DNA of 64,000 nt from Macrosoma leucophasiata (GCA_036365455.1 JAWQUS010000003.1:2686001-2750000), one strand, 5' to 3'. Counted from the first letter of the stretch, positions 20,611 to 31,966 are shown. The notes: generated by a model not told the origin, from the letters alone. Translations and numbers: made by a program.

Positions 20611-21097
20611 ATGAATGAGATAATGTCAGAACAGGAGACTGTTCATTATAAATAGGCATTAAATTCTAATAGATAATGGTAATCAAGGTGATTTAATACA
20701 GTTTATAATTCCACAGTATTCACATTACACAGATTATAATTACCTTCAGAAAAACCCCAAACTTTTGACTTTAGAACGAAGGATATACAAAACATTGCTT
20801 GTACAACGAGAAATGTCCAGTATATGGCAATGTCAAGCCCTTAAGAAATATTCGAAGCGAATCCGCAAATAAACCAATGCAAATACGCTAAAAAAACACG
20901 CTACAAGATCAATTATTTACACAGTCCCAAAAACCGCTAGCCGCTTATCCCACCCGGAGGTCAGTGACCCGCCACGTGGTGGAGTTTACGATCGTCCCAC
21001 ACTTTACGATACGTATGTGTTGACAACAAGTAGAACGTGGAAGCGATTAAACTGAGTCTTCTTTTTTTTTCAAATTAAATAATTTCATTCATAGAAT
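20611..21097. other. No recognisable feature
   Basis: I see no gene or repeat that I can name here. Confidence 0.45.
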
Positions 21098-21100
21098 TAA

Positions 21101-21259
21101 GCGTCCGAACGCACTAGCGGTTATAGTTCGATATGCAACCGCCTGTGATTGTACGGCGGTTAAGTGCGTACAATCACAGGCGGTTGCATATTAAAATGTA
21201 AAAGCGGCTAGCCGCACGGCTACCCGCGCACGCGTCCTACCGCTAGTGCGTTAGGACGC
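21101..21259. mobile_element. Harbinger-like short element
   Basis: Terminal inverted repeats GCGTCCGAACGCACTAGCGG (21101-21120) and its complement at 21240-21259 differ at one base. TAA flanks both sides, a 3-bp duplication as in PIF/Harbinger. Inside, 21131-21154 and 21168-21191 form a perfect 24-bp inverted pair with a 13-nt spacer. Confidence 0.7.
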
Positions 21260-21460
21260 TAAAGCAACGGGTCGTGACGATCCCACCGCCCACGAGTACG
21301 ACATACCCTACAATAGGGTATCTTTGGGTAGACTCTTGTGTGTGTTCGTAGAATAAAATTCTGAAATACGTATTTTTGAATACCTGTTATTGTTTAAAAA
21401 AATATACCAATGAAGCGTCACATTTTAAAGTATTATAATATAAACATCCGAGCTTTGCTG

Positions 21461-22404
21461 GTTCAAAGACTGCAACGGTCAAAGAAGACTTTTTAGCAAA
21501 AACTAGCTAACCAACTATCGAAAATAAAATACGACAAAATAGGTTTCCATGAACGAATTATTTCCAATTTCACCTACGACCATGAGCAGTTCATTCATCC
21601 TTTACGCAAGAAACGAGGCCACGGTAATTTGTTTGAGAACAGAAATACTTTTATCCGGCCCGAAGGACCAGCCTATTGCTCGGAACATTGCCTACCGTAA
21701 TATACTTACACAAAATGTTACTTGATATCTTGGAAATGTTTCATCTGGCTAGGTTTGTCAATGCTTCCAGTCGATTCATTTCAATGTACACGACATATTT
21801 TTCACAATTAATTTTGGGTGAAAAAATAAAGGATATCATTATTGTTTTGTTTTATGTCCATGGAAAGATTCTTCCGAAAAATATAACTCGCAAATCGTGG
21901 TTGCATGGATGATAATTTCTATTATAAAGATGATGGCAAATAAGAATGCAATTCACACTAGTGCTATGTATTATAAAAACTCTTATACCTTAGGTATATT
22001 CCTTAAGTGGGCGTTTCGCAAGTTCAAAAGTCAAAGAAAGCTAACCAACTCTCGAAAAAATAGAGACGATTAATGGTTTCATGAACGAATGATGACCAAT
22101 TTCACCTACGATCATGAGCAGTTCATTAATTCTTACTGAAGAAGCGAACCCCCGGCAATTTGTTTGGGAATAGAAATGCTTTCATCCGGCTAGACCAGCC
22201 TATTGCTCGCAACATTGCCTACCGTAATATACTTAGACAAAATGTTACTTGACATCCTAGAAATGTTTCATTTAGAGCTAGCTTTGTACACATTTTTCGC
22301 AAAAATCGAGTTAAGAAATATGCGATGTTGTTTAATTTTTTCAATGGAAAGAAGCTCTCAAAAATTATAACTCGCAAATCTTGGTTTTATGTATGAAAAT
22401 TATT
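21461..22404 (+). repeat. Diverged tandem duplication, ~0.4 kb units
   Basis: 21461-21920 and 22021-22404 share in order TTTCACCTACGA, ATGAGCAGTTCATT, ACATTGCCTACCGTAATATAC and ATAACTCGCAAATC, with many substitutions and indels. Unit 1 translates in places without stops, but no known protein is apparent. A third fragment may begin near 22760. Confidence 0.6.
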
Positions 22405-22411
22405 TTTTTAT

Positions 22412-22760
22412 GCTTTGGTGGTGGCAAACCATAGAGCAACACGGGCGACCGGCCGCGGCGGACTGGAGGGGAATAGCCATAGCGTTAACTACCGATGCAA
22501 AACTGTCTGTAATTTTTTGCGGGGGAAAATGCGTGCGACACACACGCACACTACAAAAATCGTCTATTACTACGAAACCCACACCTTGACTTTAACAAAA
22601 TACAGAAACAATTTCACGCACACATTTAAACATCTAGGCGACAGGTACAGGTCCATTTGGGCCTGTACTTTGACAGAGAGGAAAGCCTGCATATGGCTAC
22701 TCCCCTCCGGTGTTGTTCTACGTGGCAAACAAGCAAGCAGTTCACTCTGATCCTAAGTGG
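22412..22760 (-). repeat. R300 3' end split by M8
   Basis: The left remnant GGTGGCAAAC and the right GGCAAACAAGCAAGCAGTTC belong to one minus-strand R300 3' end. M8 sits between with the target duplication TGGCAAAC. Confidence 0.65.
22430..22722. mobile_element. M8 short inverted-repeat element, copy 2
   Basis: The left end is CATAGAGCAACACGGG and the right end GTGTTGTTCTACG (decayed). TGGCAAAC occurs at 22422-22429 and 22723-22730. It is inserted in the opposite sense to copy 1. Confidence 0.85.
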
Positions 22761-22957
22761 ATACAAATGTTTCACCTAGCTAGCTTTGTGAATAGCTTGC
22801 AGACTGTGATATAAAGATATGTATAATACCCTGTTTGTATGAAGCTTGGACTTATAAGTACAAAAATTATTTGACATCCATGGTTCACACCCACAAATGT
22901 TTCTGTTTAAAAACCAGCGTCAGGAACCGCTTAAATGTAGTTACCTGACATTTGCTG

Positions 22958-23031
22958 AACTGGACACCTTTTTGACGCACCCGTGAAACACACATGTGTA
23001 GTTATATACATAATAAAAACATAAATAATTT
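22958..23031 (+). repeat. LINE tail fragment
   Basis: CATTTGCTGAACTGGACACC and CGTGAAACACACATG match 36505-36690, which ends in a CTTT tandem tail. Confidence 0.45.
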
Positions 23032-23269
23032 ATTGTAGAAATTAAACTTGCGGATTTTCTCACGTATACAACACTCCCAAACTTCTTCATACACCCGACG
23101 TTTCGGTCGCTTTCCAGCTGCCGTGGTCACGGACGGCACTTGACAGACGGACAGTGGACGGAGTCAGCCCGTGACCACGGCAGCTGGAAAGCGACCGAAA
23201 CGTCGGGTGTATGAAGAAGTTTGGGAGTGTTGTATACGCGAGAAAATCCGCAAGTTTAATTTTTACAAT
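23032..23269. mobile_element. 101-bp foldback dimer
   Basis: Arms 23032-23132 and 23169-23269 are reverse complements with two mismatches; the spacer is 36 bp. The core reads CGACGTTTCGGTCG and CCGTGGTCACGG. TAAATAATTTAT occurs at 23022-23033 and 23301-23312 and may be a target duplication. The palindrome at 62868-63095 shares the core. Confidence 0.8.
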
Positions 23270-23390
23270 GTATGAAGCTCGCGAAAACCTACGAAAAGGT
23301 TAAATAATTTATGTAAGAAGACAACACAATTATTGTCTTGTCTTCTTTTGTGTTTATTATAAGCAATGTTTTATATATGTTTCATATATT

Positions 23391-23595
23391 TGCTGCTAAA
23401 TGGTAGTATTCAACACTATCGTGTACCGGTCAGGTGGTAATGTACGGCTCTGTAAATTCCGGCACAGAGGCATAACACCTTAGGCCTCAGTAGTGGTAAC
23501 GCATCTGCATTTTGACCACGGTCTTTGTGTGGGTCATCACTTAACATCAATGTGAACTGCATGCTTGTTTGCCACTTCCGAAACATTAAATAAAA
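23391..23595 (+). repeat. R300-A, 5' truncated
   Basis: It starts within the repeat (TGCTGCTAAATGGTAG) and ends at CCACTTCCGAAACATT and an A-rich tail. A CTTT tandem tail of another LINE follows at 23624-23640. Confidence 0.7.
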
Positions 23596-23645
23596 ATGTG
23601 TCTCTCTGTGTGTCAAAGAAATGTTTCTTTCTTTCTTTCTAAAAA

Positions 23646-24696
23646 GCTAGCAAACTAGAACTAACCCATCTTATTTAAAGGTCTAGCTTTTATTCCGGAT
23701 ATGTTCAAACCAGTTACTCTCATGAACATATAACCATCACCTAAAACGCAGAGACAGTGTTTTAAAAGTTACGCTCTAAAATATATGGCCAGTAGGGTCT
23801 GTAATTTCCATCAGCAACGGTTAGTTAGAGCAAATAGGGAGGGTGGTGGGAAACTTTATTTTTTGGCACGATAATGTGGCAGTATATAATAAAGATGACT
23901 ACTTCGTTTGCGATGCATAATTTCCACACTTTTTAATCTACGCTCTACAACTAAGATAGAGTTATTCCCATCACTTTATAGGAGATGTTGCAAAAATGTA
24001 TGGACCTCCGGCCATGTATTGTACACAATATCATTAACAGGCAAAATCAATATAAAACGTTTTTTACAGCATATTTTCACTTATTTAGCTTTGTTTGCAG
24101 TTACAAAACATTATTTGCAGTTAGAATTGCAACTCAAAACCAACATGGCGAATATGACGGGCGATGTTATTTTGATATTTTCATTTTCTAAATTGTTTTT
24201 TTTTTTATTCTATAGTACTTGGAGAAAAAAGTAATATTTTCTAAATACTATCGAAATCGATTTCATGTGTTAATACTATACAAATCGATTTCCAATTAAA
24301 AAAGATCGTCGGAACTTCTTTAAATTGATCGATTCCATACATCGTTTTTTTTTTATAATATCTATGTGATGCACTAGTAATATACAGATAGCATTCGTTT
24401 TGTTTTATCTACATAGGTACTATCCCAAGCGTCGGCTGTATCGGCGCCATGTTGAACATGGCTGAAAATTATAAAATCGTTTGAATTAAATGTGGTTGTA
24501 ACTCTAAAATATATTCTTGAATAGTATAGTATTTTTTTTGGATTCTTCTTTAATTTACCCATTTTTTGAGGACGTGTACGAACCAGAGCCGAGTTCGCAA
24601 CATCTCCTTTGTCTGAAAATTGTTTCGTGTGTGTACAAGTGTAGTAAAATTCTGAGTGTTCCAAAATCTGACTTAGCTAAATACAGTATCACAGTT
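23646..24696. other. No recognisable feature
   Basis: Open frames here (108 codons from 23908; 96 codons on the minus strand from 24664) show no motif that I recognise. The sequence contains several ATCGATTT-like words but no repeat family. Confidence 0.45.
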
Positions 24697-24890
24697 TTAC
24701 TGGTGGTAGTGCTCCCGTGACCGAGCACACGAGCGTAGGCCACTATATGGTAGTGTCCAACGCTATTGTGTTACGGTAAGATGGTATGTTAGACCTCAGG
24801 AGTGGCATCTACATTTCTGGTTTTATGTAGAACTTTTACCTGTTACTTAACATCAATGTGAACTGTTTGTTAGTTTGGCATATCAATCTT
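24697..24890 (+). repeat. R300, old diverged copy
   Basis: ACTGGTGGTAGTGCTCCCG and ACTTAACATCAATGTGAACTG mark the ends. The middle has lost much sequence and fits neither subfamily well. Confidence 0.6.
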
Positions 24891-24897
24891 CTGTCTT

Positions 24898-25080
24898 CTA
24901 TCTATATAAATAAAAATTTATCATTAAATGTGTTGCTAAGCGCAAAACTAGAGAACGGCTGGACCGATCACGCTAATTTCTTTTTTGTTTTGTTTCTATT
25001 AGTCTGGAGAAGGTTTACAAGGAAAAAAAGATTGACAGATGCGCGAAAAATTAGATATTTGAAGAAAACTTAACGGCCAC
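24898..25080 (+). repeat. Non-autonomous element remnant
   Basis: AGAGAACGGCTGGACCGATC and CTGGAGAAGGTTTACAAGG resemble the elements at 30238 and 52797. Its far end is not clear. Confidence 0.4.
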
Positions 25081-25189
25081 ATCGACTTTTCTTATATAAA
25101 CCTTATGAGTAATAATAAATTATTAAAAGGAAATGTTTCTTTGACCTTAAATACATCTAGAAAATAAAATTATTGTAAGCAAAATATCT

Positions 25190-25447
25190 GTAAAAAAAGT
25201 GTTTACATAATCTGTTATGCGTTATTCTGAGAAATAAAATATTTGTAATATGAGTTGATGGTCTAAAACATTAAGAAACAAAAACTTTCTGGTATTTTTA
25301 TCTGTACGGCCCTGTAATATCCGGCACAGAGGCATAACACCTTAGGCCTCAGGAGTGGTAACGCATCTGTATTTTGACCTCGGTCTTTGTGTAAGTGTCC
25401 ATAGGCTGCAGTCATCACTTAACATCAATGTGAACTGCATGCTTGTT
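25190..25447 (+). repeat. Left arm of inverted segmental duplication
   Basis: About 125 bp of non-R300 sequence (GTGTTTACATAATCTG to GGTATTTTTATCTG) is followed by a truncated R300-A copy. The whole segment recurs reversed at 26187-26449, including the same R300 junction and shared variants such as GTGTCCATAGGC. Confidence 0.8.
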
Positions 25448-25579
25448 TGCCACTTCCATAACATTAAAAAAATAAAATAAAACAAAACTTCGTCATACCG
25501 TTTTCCGAACAAACGAAATTCGAACAAAAAAGTTTCGAACGTATGATAAGTTACCTAGCTACAACATGAACATTTGACT

Positions 25580-25682
25580 TAACGTAACTTCACGCCTGTA
25601 ATCCCCGAAGGGGTAGGCAGAGGTAAATGCATGCATTCAAGCATACATGCAAACACCCACGATTCGCCGGTTACGTTTTGGC
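25580..25682 (-). repeat. tS2 SINE 3' fragment
   Basis: AACGTAACTTCACGCC to GATTCGCCGGTTACG is the 3' third of tS2. It lies inside the spacer of the inverted duplication. Confidence 0.7.
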
Positions 25683-26186
25683 TTAACTATTTAAAATGTT
25701 CACAATAGTTCACATCAGTGTGCAGTTAACGTGACCACCAATAAAGTATAGTTTCGATATTTACCGACTGAATTGGAAAACAATTGAGATGTAACAGTCA
25801 CGAACGCGGAATTGAAAGGAAATTGGTTCCAGAAACTTACGATATCCTTACCGCTTTGCGAATAGATTCCTATTGTTACGCCAGAAGAGGGAGCTAAAAC
25901 TCATTGTAATTATCTATGTGGGGCGTTTAATTTTGTTCTATGCGTTAAAAGTTTCATGTTCAACGTGTTGGGAATTCTTAGTTGAGGTATATAGTTTTCT
26001 TCGGCCGCCCCTAATACTTATATATATGTACATATGTCCCTCCGCTACGCCCCGCCCGAAGTCAAATTTTTATTTCGATGTACTGAATTCTTATATTCGA
26101 ACGTATTACGTGAAGTAGGCTACGCGGTACCAACCACTTACAGTATGTTTGAATATTTACAGACGTTTGATACTAGACTTACACAC

Positions 26187-26449
26187 AACAAGCATGCAGG
26201 TCACATTGATGTTAAGTGATGACTGCAGCCTATGGACACTTACACAAAGACCGAGGTCAAAATGCGTCAAGATGCGTTACCACTCCTGAGGCCTAAGGTG
26301 TTATGCCTCTGTGCCGGAAATTACAGGGCCGTACAGATAAAAATACCAGAAAGTTTTTGTTTCTTAATGTTTTAGACCATCAACTCATATTACATATATT
26401 TTATTTCTCAGAAAAACGCATGACAGATTATGTAAACACTTTTTTTTAC
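26187..26449 (-). repeat. Right arm of inverted segmental duplication
   Basis: It is the reverse complement of 25190-25447 with a few differences, among them an extra AGATGCGTC near 26270. It ends exactly where a fresh R300-A copy begins. Confidence 0.8.
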
Positions 26450-26735
26450 TGGTGGTAGAGCTCCAGTGACGGAGCTCGCGGGCGTAGGCACCACCGCATT
26501 ACCTAATATACTTGCCGCTAAATGATAGTGTTCAGCACTATCGTGTTCCGGTCAGGTGGTAATACACGGCTCTGTAATTTCCGGCACAGAGGCATAACAC
26601 CTAATGCCTCAGGAGTGGCAGCGCATCTGCATTTTGACCTCTGGTCATTGTGTGGGTGTCTATAGGCTGCAGTCTTCACTTAACATGAATGTGAACTGCA
26701 TGCTTGTTTGCCACTTTTATTACATAAAAAAAATA
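26446..26735 (+). repeat. R300-A, full length
   Basis: It is complete from TTACTGGTGGTAGAGCTCC to TTATTACATAAAAAAA. Confidence 0.8.
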
Positions 26736-27150
26736 TATAATAACAATAAAAAAATGAACAGTAACACAATGAATATCACAATGCATTTCACAATGCATTT
26801 GCAATGACCCGGCATAGCAAGAACAGCCTTTATATACCCAAAGAATAGAATAATACTTTTCAAATGATTTCCTGACAACTGTCACCTGAAGACAGATTTG
26901 TTTTTCGACTCGATATATAATCATTGAGGTTTACATAAGCGGCTACACTAAGGAAAAAATACATAGAAAACTAACCCGTAATGTTTACCCAATTAGAATA
27001 ACCAGCACGTAGCGCGTCGGAAATTAGTTTGCATGTCTGTTTGTTGACAGTTTGGAAAATATAATGATAACGTCAGTACAGTAATGTTAATGGTGACACT
27101 TATCGATGAAAATCATGAATACTACATTAACATAATGATTGTCATTTTAT

Positions 27151-27423
27151 CTAACTCGGTGGCCAAGTGGCAAGTCACTTAATGGGTTTGGTCGCCGTAG
27201 CAGAGAATATGTGATAATACTACGTATAGAATGGACACTTCGACGTCCCGCTCGATTTTCCCGCCTGACTCAACCTCCTACCCTCTTATGGGCGACGTTT
27301 GGTATTCTTTACGTGCTACGCATTCAGGTGCACGTGTAAATACACGTCACTGTTTGATGTCTGTGTAATAGAGACCAAATTAAGCGTTTGTATGGATATT
27401 TGGCAGAGTGTCCGCGATGTGGG
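27151..27423 (+). repeat. S220 repeat copy 2, with A-box-like head
   Basis: The S220 body starts near 27199. Just upstream TGGCCAAGTGG at 27160-27170 fits the RNA polymerase III A box consensus exactly. A convincing B box is missing, so a tRNA origin is only suggested. Confidence 0.6.
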
Positions 27424-27530
27424 TGTAGGTAGGTCGAGTAATTATTGTCCTTTTGTAGTAGCTTAAAATTGAAATTTTACAAAAATGTTGACTTGAGCCC
27501 TTATGTTATTGAGGTTACGGTATGTCTTTT

Positions 27531-27806
27531 TTACTGGTGGTAGAGTTCCAGTGTAGGAGCTCGAGGGCGTAGGCACCAACGCATTACCTAATCTATCTGC
27601 CAAATGGTAGTGTTCAGGAATGTCGTGTTCCAGTTAGATGGTTATGTATGGCCCCGTAATAACTCTCACAGAGACATAACAACTAAGGTCTTAGGGGTGG
27701 CAAAGTATCTAGATTTTGACCTCTGGTCTCTCTCTTTAGGCTGCAGTAATGACTTAACATCAATGTGAACTGCATGTTTGCTTGCCACCATAATCACTTA
27801 AAAAAA
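27531..27806 (+). repeat. R300-B, full length
   Basis: TTACTGGTGGTAGAGTTCC, GGCCCCGTAATAACT and AGGGGTGGCAAAG identify subfamily B. It is clearly more diverged than the A copies. Confidence 0.7.
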
Positions 27807-27932
27807 TATATTATGGTAAAAATATTCATCATCAAAGTACATGCAGAAGAATCATACTGTTTAAAATAAAATAAAAGTATCTTTCATCAGATTTTCCTAC
27901 CATATCTCTTGATTCAATTATCACACTGAACT

Positions 27933-28097
27933 TTTTATGCAATGCAATGAAGGTGGCTAACAAGCATGCAGTTAACATTGATACTAAGCGATGACTGCAG
28001 TCTATAGCCACACAACGACCAGAGGTCAAAATGCAGATGCGTTGCCACCCCTGAGACCTTAGTTGTTGTCTCTGGGATAAATTATTACAGGGCCCAG
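27933..28097 (-). repeat. R300-B, 5' truncated
   Basis: On the minus strand it reads AAGGTCTCAGGGGTGGC and then GACCTCTGGTCG to the 3' end. It faces the R300-B copy just upstream. Confidence 0.65.
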
Positions 28098-28222
28098 AAC
28101 TCGTGAACCAGCACTGGCATAATTACCTGAAATTAAAACAAATGTCGTGACAAAATTGGAAAAATAATTCATATAAGTATAATTTATTTTAAATGGTTCG
28201 AAGTTCAAATTCTGTTTTTTTA

Positions 28223-28457
28223 TTTTTTTTATGTTATGAAAGTGGCAATGAAGCATGCAGTTCACATTGATGTTATGTATATCACAGACAAAGACCAGAG
28301 GTCACAATGCAGATGCGTTACCACTCCTGAAGCCTAAGGTGTTATGCCTCTGTGCCGGAAATTACAAGGCGGTACATTACCACCTGACCGAAACACGATA
28401 GTGCTGAACACTACCATTTAGCGGCAAGTATATTAGGAGCTCTACCACCAGTAAAAA
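28223..28457 (-). repeat. R300-A with internal deletion
   Basis: The left end TTTTTTTATGTTATGAAAG is the 3' tail and the right end GAGCTCTACCACCAGTAAAA the 5' start. A 5' piece around GGCACCACCGC is deleted. Confidence 0.75.
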
Positions 28458-28492
28458 TAATAATATTAAAACAGTGAATTTATAGTAGACCA

Positions 28493-28562
28493 CTGAATCA
28501 GAATCAGAATCAGTAACTCATTTATTCATTTAGGGTGACAGGCACCTCTTATGACACGATAC
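28493..28562 (-). repeat. LINE 3' tail, GAATCA-repeat family
   Basis: GAATCAGAATCAGAATCAG is the tandem tail and GGGTGACAGGCACCTC the adjoining 3' end, same family as 1911-2030. Confidence 0.65.
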
Positions 28563-28962
28563 ATAACATTGTAAAAGACAAATATACTGCACGAATACCA
28601 AACGAAATTTCCAATATATGAACTAGACAGGGAACTTCAATAAAGGTAACTGATATAGAAATAAACTTGGCCGTCGTTTTACTGGATAGACAACGCTAGA
28701 GAAAATATTTTACAGAATTGAATCAGGTGTTTGCGGCCAACCGAACTCTGATGAAACAGAAATTCTCAGACGAGAAAGAAACTCCGCGACAATTGCATTA
28801 GTGCTTTCAAAAGGAGAAATTTCTTAAATAGAGTAAAAATTTAACATTGTTCTGCCGCGACTGTATCAAAACTGTCTTAACTGCGATGTACAGTCTTGAT
28901 GAAATTGTAAGAGAAAATGTAACGTTTATTTAGTAAAGATTCTTTCAATTTACTACTAGTGC
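28563..28962. other. No recognisable feature
   Basis: Nothing identifiable was found here. Confidence 0.45.
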
Positions 28963-29150
28963 TAGCTTTTGCCCGCGACTCGCTCCGCAAGTCCTTTTTT
29001 CTTTAAAAAAAGTGTCTTAAACTACTTTTAATACCTCCAAAAATATGTGTAGATTGTGTAGAAGGTTTCATGAAGATTGGTTAAGCAGTTTTTCCGTGAA
29101 AGTATAACAAACAAACTAACATACGCATTTATAAAGTAGGGATTGACTAC
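28963..29150 (-). repeat. Helitron-like element remnant
   Basis: CTAGTGCTAGCTTTTGCCCG with CGACTCGCTCCGC is, from memory, a common end of lepidopteran Helitron-like repeats; the interior contains AGGTTTCATGAAGATTGG. Confidence 0.45.
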
Positions 29151-29989
29151 TAGAATAAAAAAAAAATATTGGTTGGGAAATATGAGTGATTCATAATCAC
29201 GGTTTTTAAAAGGCCCAAAAATTTTTACAGTTCAGGAGCTTTTTAGTTATTGTAGATAACATAAAAAGTTTCCAACGAATAGATAACCTCCTTTTTCGAA
29301 ACAATTTATAAATCTAAGGCCATCTTTTCAAAAAACAAATGATGATAAATATTGTACAATTAATTCTTCACACTTAAATAAAAACAAGTCTCATTCGAAT
29401 GAAATTAACGTCGACAAATCATCAGTAGTACCAGTTGAAAAACATAAATAGTGCGTCACCCGCGCGTCGTTAACCGAACTAAATTGATATGATTGTGAAC
29501 TGAACGCAAAACGTAAACACGGTGATCTACGACACATGGAACGAGTTTGAAAACAAGCAAGGAACTAAGACACAAGCGAGGTTTTCTGAATAGATGTCCG
29601 CCATTAAGAACGAAATTTTATTTTCAAACTTAACGACGCAATAGTTCAGTGTCTCAAACTTCTTGAAACTATTTATATCACGCTTTTTTGACTTTAGCTC
29701 TTTAAGATTTTATGAACGATGACTGTAATTCATAGTCGTCTTTTAAATTACCGTTTACTTTTGTTTCAACACTACATGTAATGTGTTTATTACAAAATCA
29801 GGGCACGGTACCTGTATCAAATCAAATGAAATACCTACATTATTAAAATGATCATCTTACATCTAATCGACATGCCTACGACACTGTCATCTTTTTAAAA
29901 ATTAGATGATGTTTTCAAGTTTTAATAATATAACAACACCATGTATATTTAAGGCAAATTGATATATCTTATCTTATCTATCGATTCGA
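29151..29989. other. No recognisable feature
   Basis: Nothing identifiable was found in this AT-rich stretch. Confidence 0.45.
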
Positions 29990-30227
29990 TGGTTCGATTC
30001 CCGGGTAGGGGGTTATCAGAGATAATGGTGTAAAGTCCTTTATCTCTGGTTCTATTGAGTTTTTTCCATTTTCTGGAATTTTCCCAGTACCTCGAAGTTT
30101 GGTAATGTGCCCGAAGATGTCAACAACCTCGCTACTTGTTACATGGGCCGAAACGTAAACGGCGAATCGTGGGTGTTTTCATGTATGTTGAATGCATGCA
30201 TTTACCTCTGCCTACCCCTTCGGGGCT
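29990..30227 (+). repeat. tS2 SINE, head missing
   Basis: It starts at the B box (GGTTCGATTCCCGGG) and reaches CTCTGCCTACCCCTTCGGGG. The next element begins directly after it. Confidence 0.7.
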
Positions 30228-30237
30228 CTATGTATAT

Positions 30238-30456
30238 TCGCTAAAACTCAAGAATGGCTGGACCGATTTGGCTAATTTTTGTTTTGAATGATTTTTGGAA
30301 ATCCAGGGAAGGTTTAAGAGGTAAGAAAATATGAAGAAGTTGAAGGGAAATAGTAAAAGCAACAATTTAATTTTCCCATACAAATAGTCCGTATCTATCA
30401 AACCTTTGACACATTATTTCATTCTGAGGCAATACGAAGTTTGCCGGGTCAGCTAG
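30238..30456 (+). repeat. Helitron-like non-autonomous element
   Basis: AATGGCTGGACCGATTTGG near the start and TTTGCCGGGTCAGCTAG at the end are shared with 52797-53042 and, reversed, with 57133-57230. The CTAG terminus without target duplication would fit a Helitron. Confidence 0.5.
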
Positions 30457-31406
30457 TCTATTGATAAAATATATTTTATGACTAAAACAGCTTGACTTTT
30501 AATTAAGTGAACGTCTAACCATCATGTCATAATTCCAGAATAGAGGTCAGCAAAGATTAGACTTACGAAATCAATAATAGCTGCAAATAAACAAGGTATT
30601 TGGAAATATTCGACAAATGCTAACGAACGCAAACGGCGAAAGACTTCCAAGGACAAAGAATCACAAATTACGTACAATTGTAGCTTTACATCGAAGCACC
30701 TAGAACTATTGAATTACTCGCCACCCGTTTCGGAGTGTCAGACAATATTTTCGGTGGAATCCCCTTCATTGTTTTCATCGCCACTGCAGCGGTTGTTGTA
30801 AGGATGGCGATCCGAGATCGATGAATCGAAGAATCGCTCCTTTTAATCGATATCTAAATCGGGATCGATCCAATGAACCACTATTTCACTATTCCTAGAA
30901 AATCATTTTTATTTTGTTGTTACATATAATGATTAACAATTAGTTAAATGTAAGTACAACTCACCCACATATAAAATATATGAAAAGGTCTATACAATAT
31001 ACTCAATTAAAAACACGTTTTTTTATTTTTAATTTTTACTGAACAAATGAGAAAATGATTATTTATTAATTTACGTATTGATTGTATATATAACATTTAC
31101 ATTTTAAATTATATTGACATTAATAATATATAAATGAAATAATAATGTAGACAGATTATAACTTAATTCAATTTCTAACATTTTAACTATTGTAAAATCT
31201 TTGCTAACCCTTTATTGTGTAAATTATCGAATTCTTATGATATGATTGATTTCAATCAATGATTATATTATAAGTAATTATCATATGTAATTTAAATGAG
31301 GATTATTTAAATACTTAATGAAATTTATTGAAATAATAGTTTAATAATTACCTACATTGTAAACTCAAAATTTTGCATGCCTTAACATAACAGGTGGAAC
31401 TTGGCG
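30457..31406. other. No recognisable feature; very AT-rich
   Basis: I see no gene or repeat family. From about 30900 onward the base composition becomes extreme. Confidence 0.45.
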
Positions 31407-31864
31407 AAACAACTATTTATCTTGAAACAAAAATTCTTTATACCCATGTTTATGCAAATAAAGTGAATTGAATTGAATTGATCTCCTCTTTGAATTAAAA
31501 ATAACACTCAAACAAATCGATCTTATATTGATGTTTGGGCAATTGTTTTTTTTTCGGTTTTATTGTAATTAAATTTTTTGGCCTCTATTATTTCGTGTAT
31601 CAAATCACACTTCGACTTATTTAATAATCATCAATTTTTAATTAATATAAAATAAAAAAAAATAAAATAAAAAACAGTTTTTCAATTTTGGTTTTAATTT
31701 TGCTCCTATTTTCCTTATCCTCTTTTAAAATATATATAATATATGTATATATATATATATATATTTTTTTTTTTTTATTCAAAGAGGAGATCAATTCAAT
31801 TCAATTCTCTTTATTTGCATAAACATGGGTATAAAGAATTTTTGTTTCAAGATAAATAGTTGTT

Positions 31865-31865
<1 letters not shown>
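31407..31865. repeat. 89-bp inverted pair of LINE-like tails
   Basis: 31407-31495 and 31777-31865 are reverse complements with one mismatch. Each carries ATGCAAATAAAGTG followed by GAATTGAATTGAATTG, which looks like a polyadenylation signal with a tandem LINE tail. The 281-bp spacer is AT-rich and ends in a TA tract. Confidence 0.75.
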
Positions 31866-31914
<49 letters not shown>

Positions 31915-31966
31915 ATATATATATATATATACACACACTATATATATATATATATTGTATATATAT
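31866..31966. repeat. TA microsatellite
   Basis: It is long alternating TA with short GTATA and CACACAC interruptions. A 69-codon frame through it (TYR/ILE repeats) is an artefact. Another TA tract lies at 31736-31763. Confidence 0.85.

Noticed and set aside
23041..23269. Hammerhead ribozyme
   Set aside because: GAAAC-type wording is present, but no CUGANGA core or suitable stems could be found.
31736..31966. Replication origin or scaffold-attachment site
   Set aside because: AT-rich microsatellite sequence alone does not support either.
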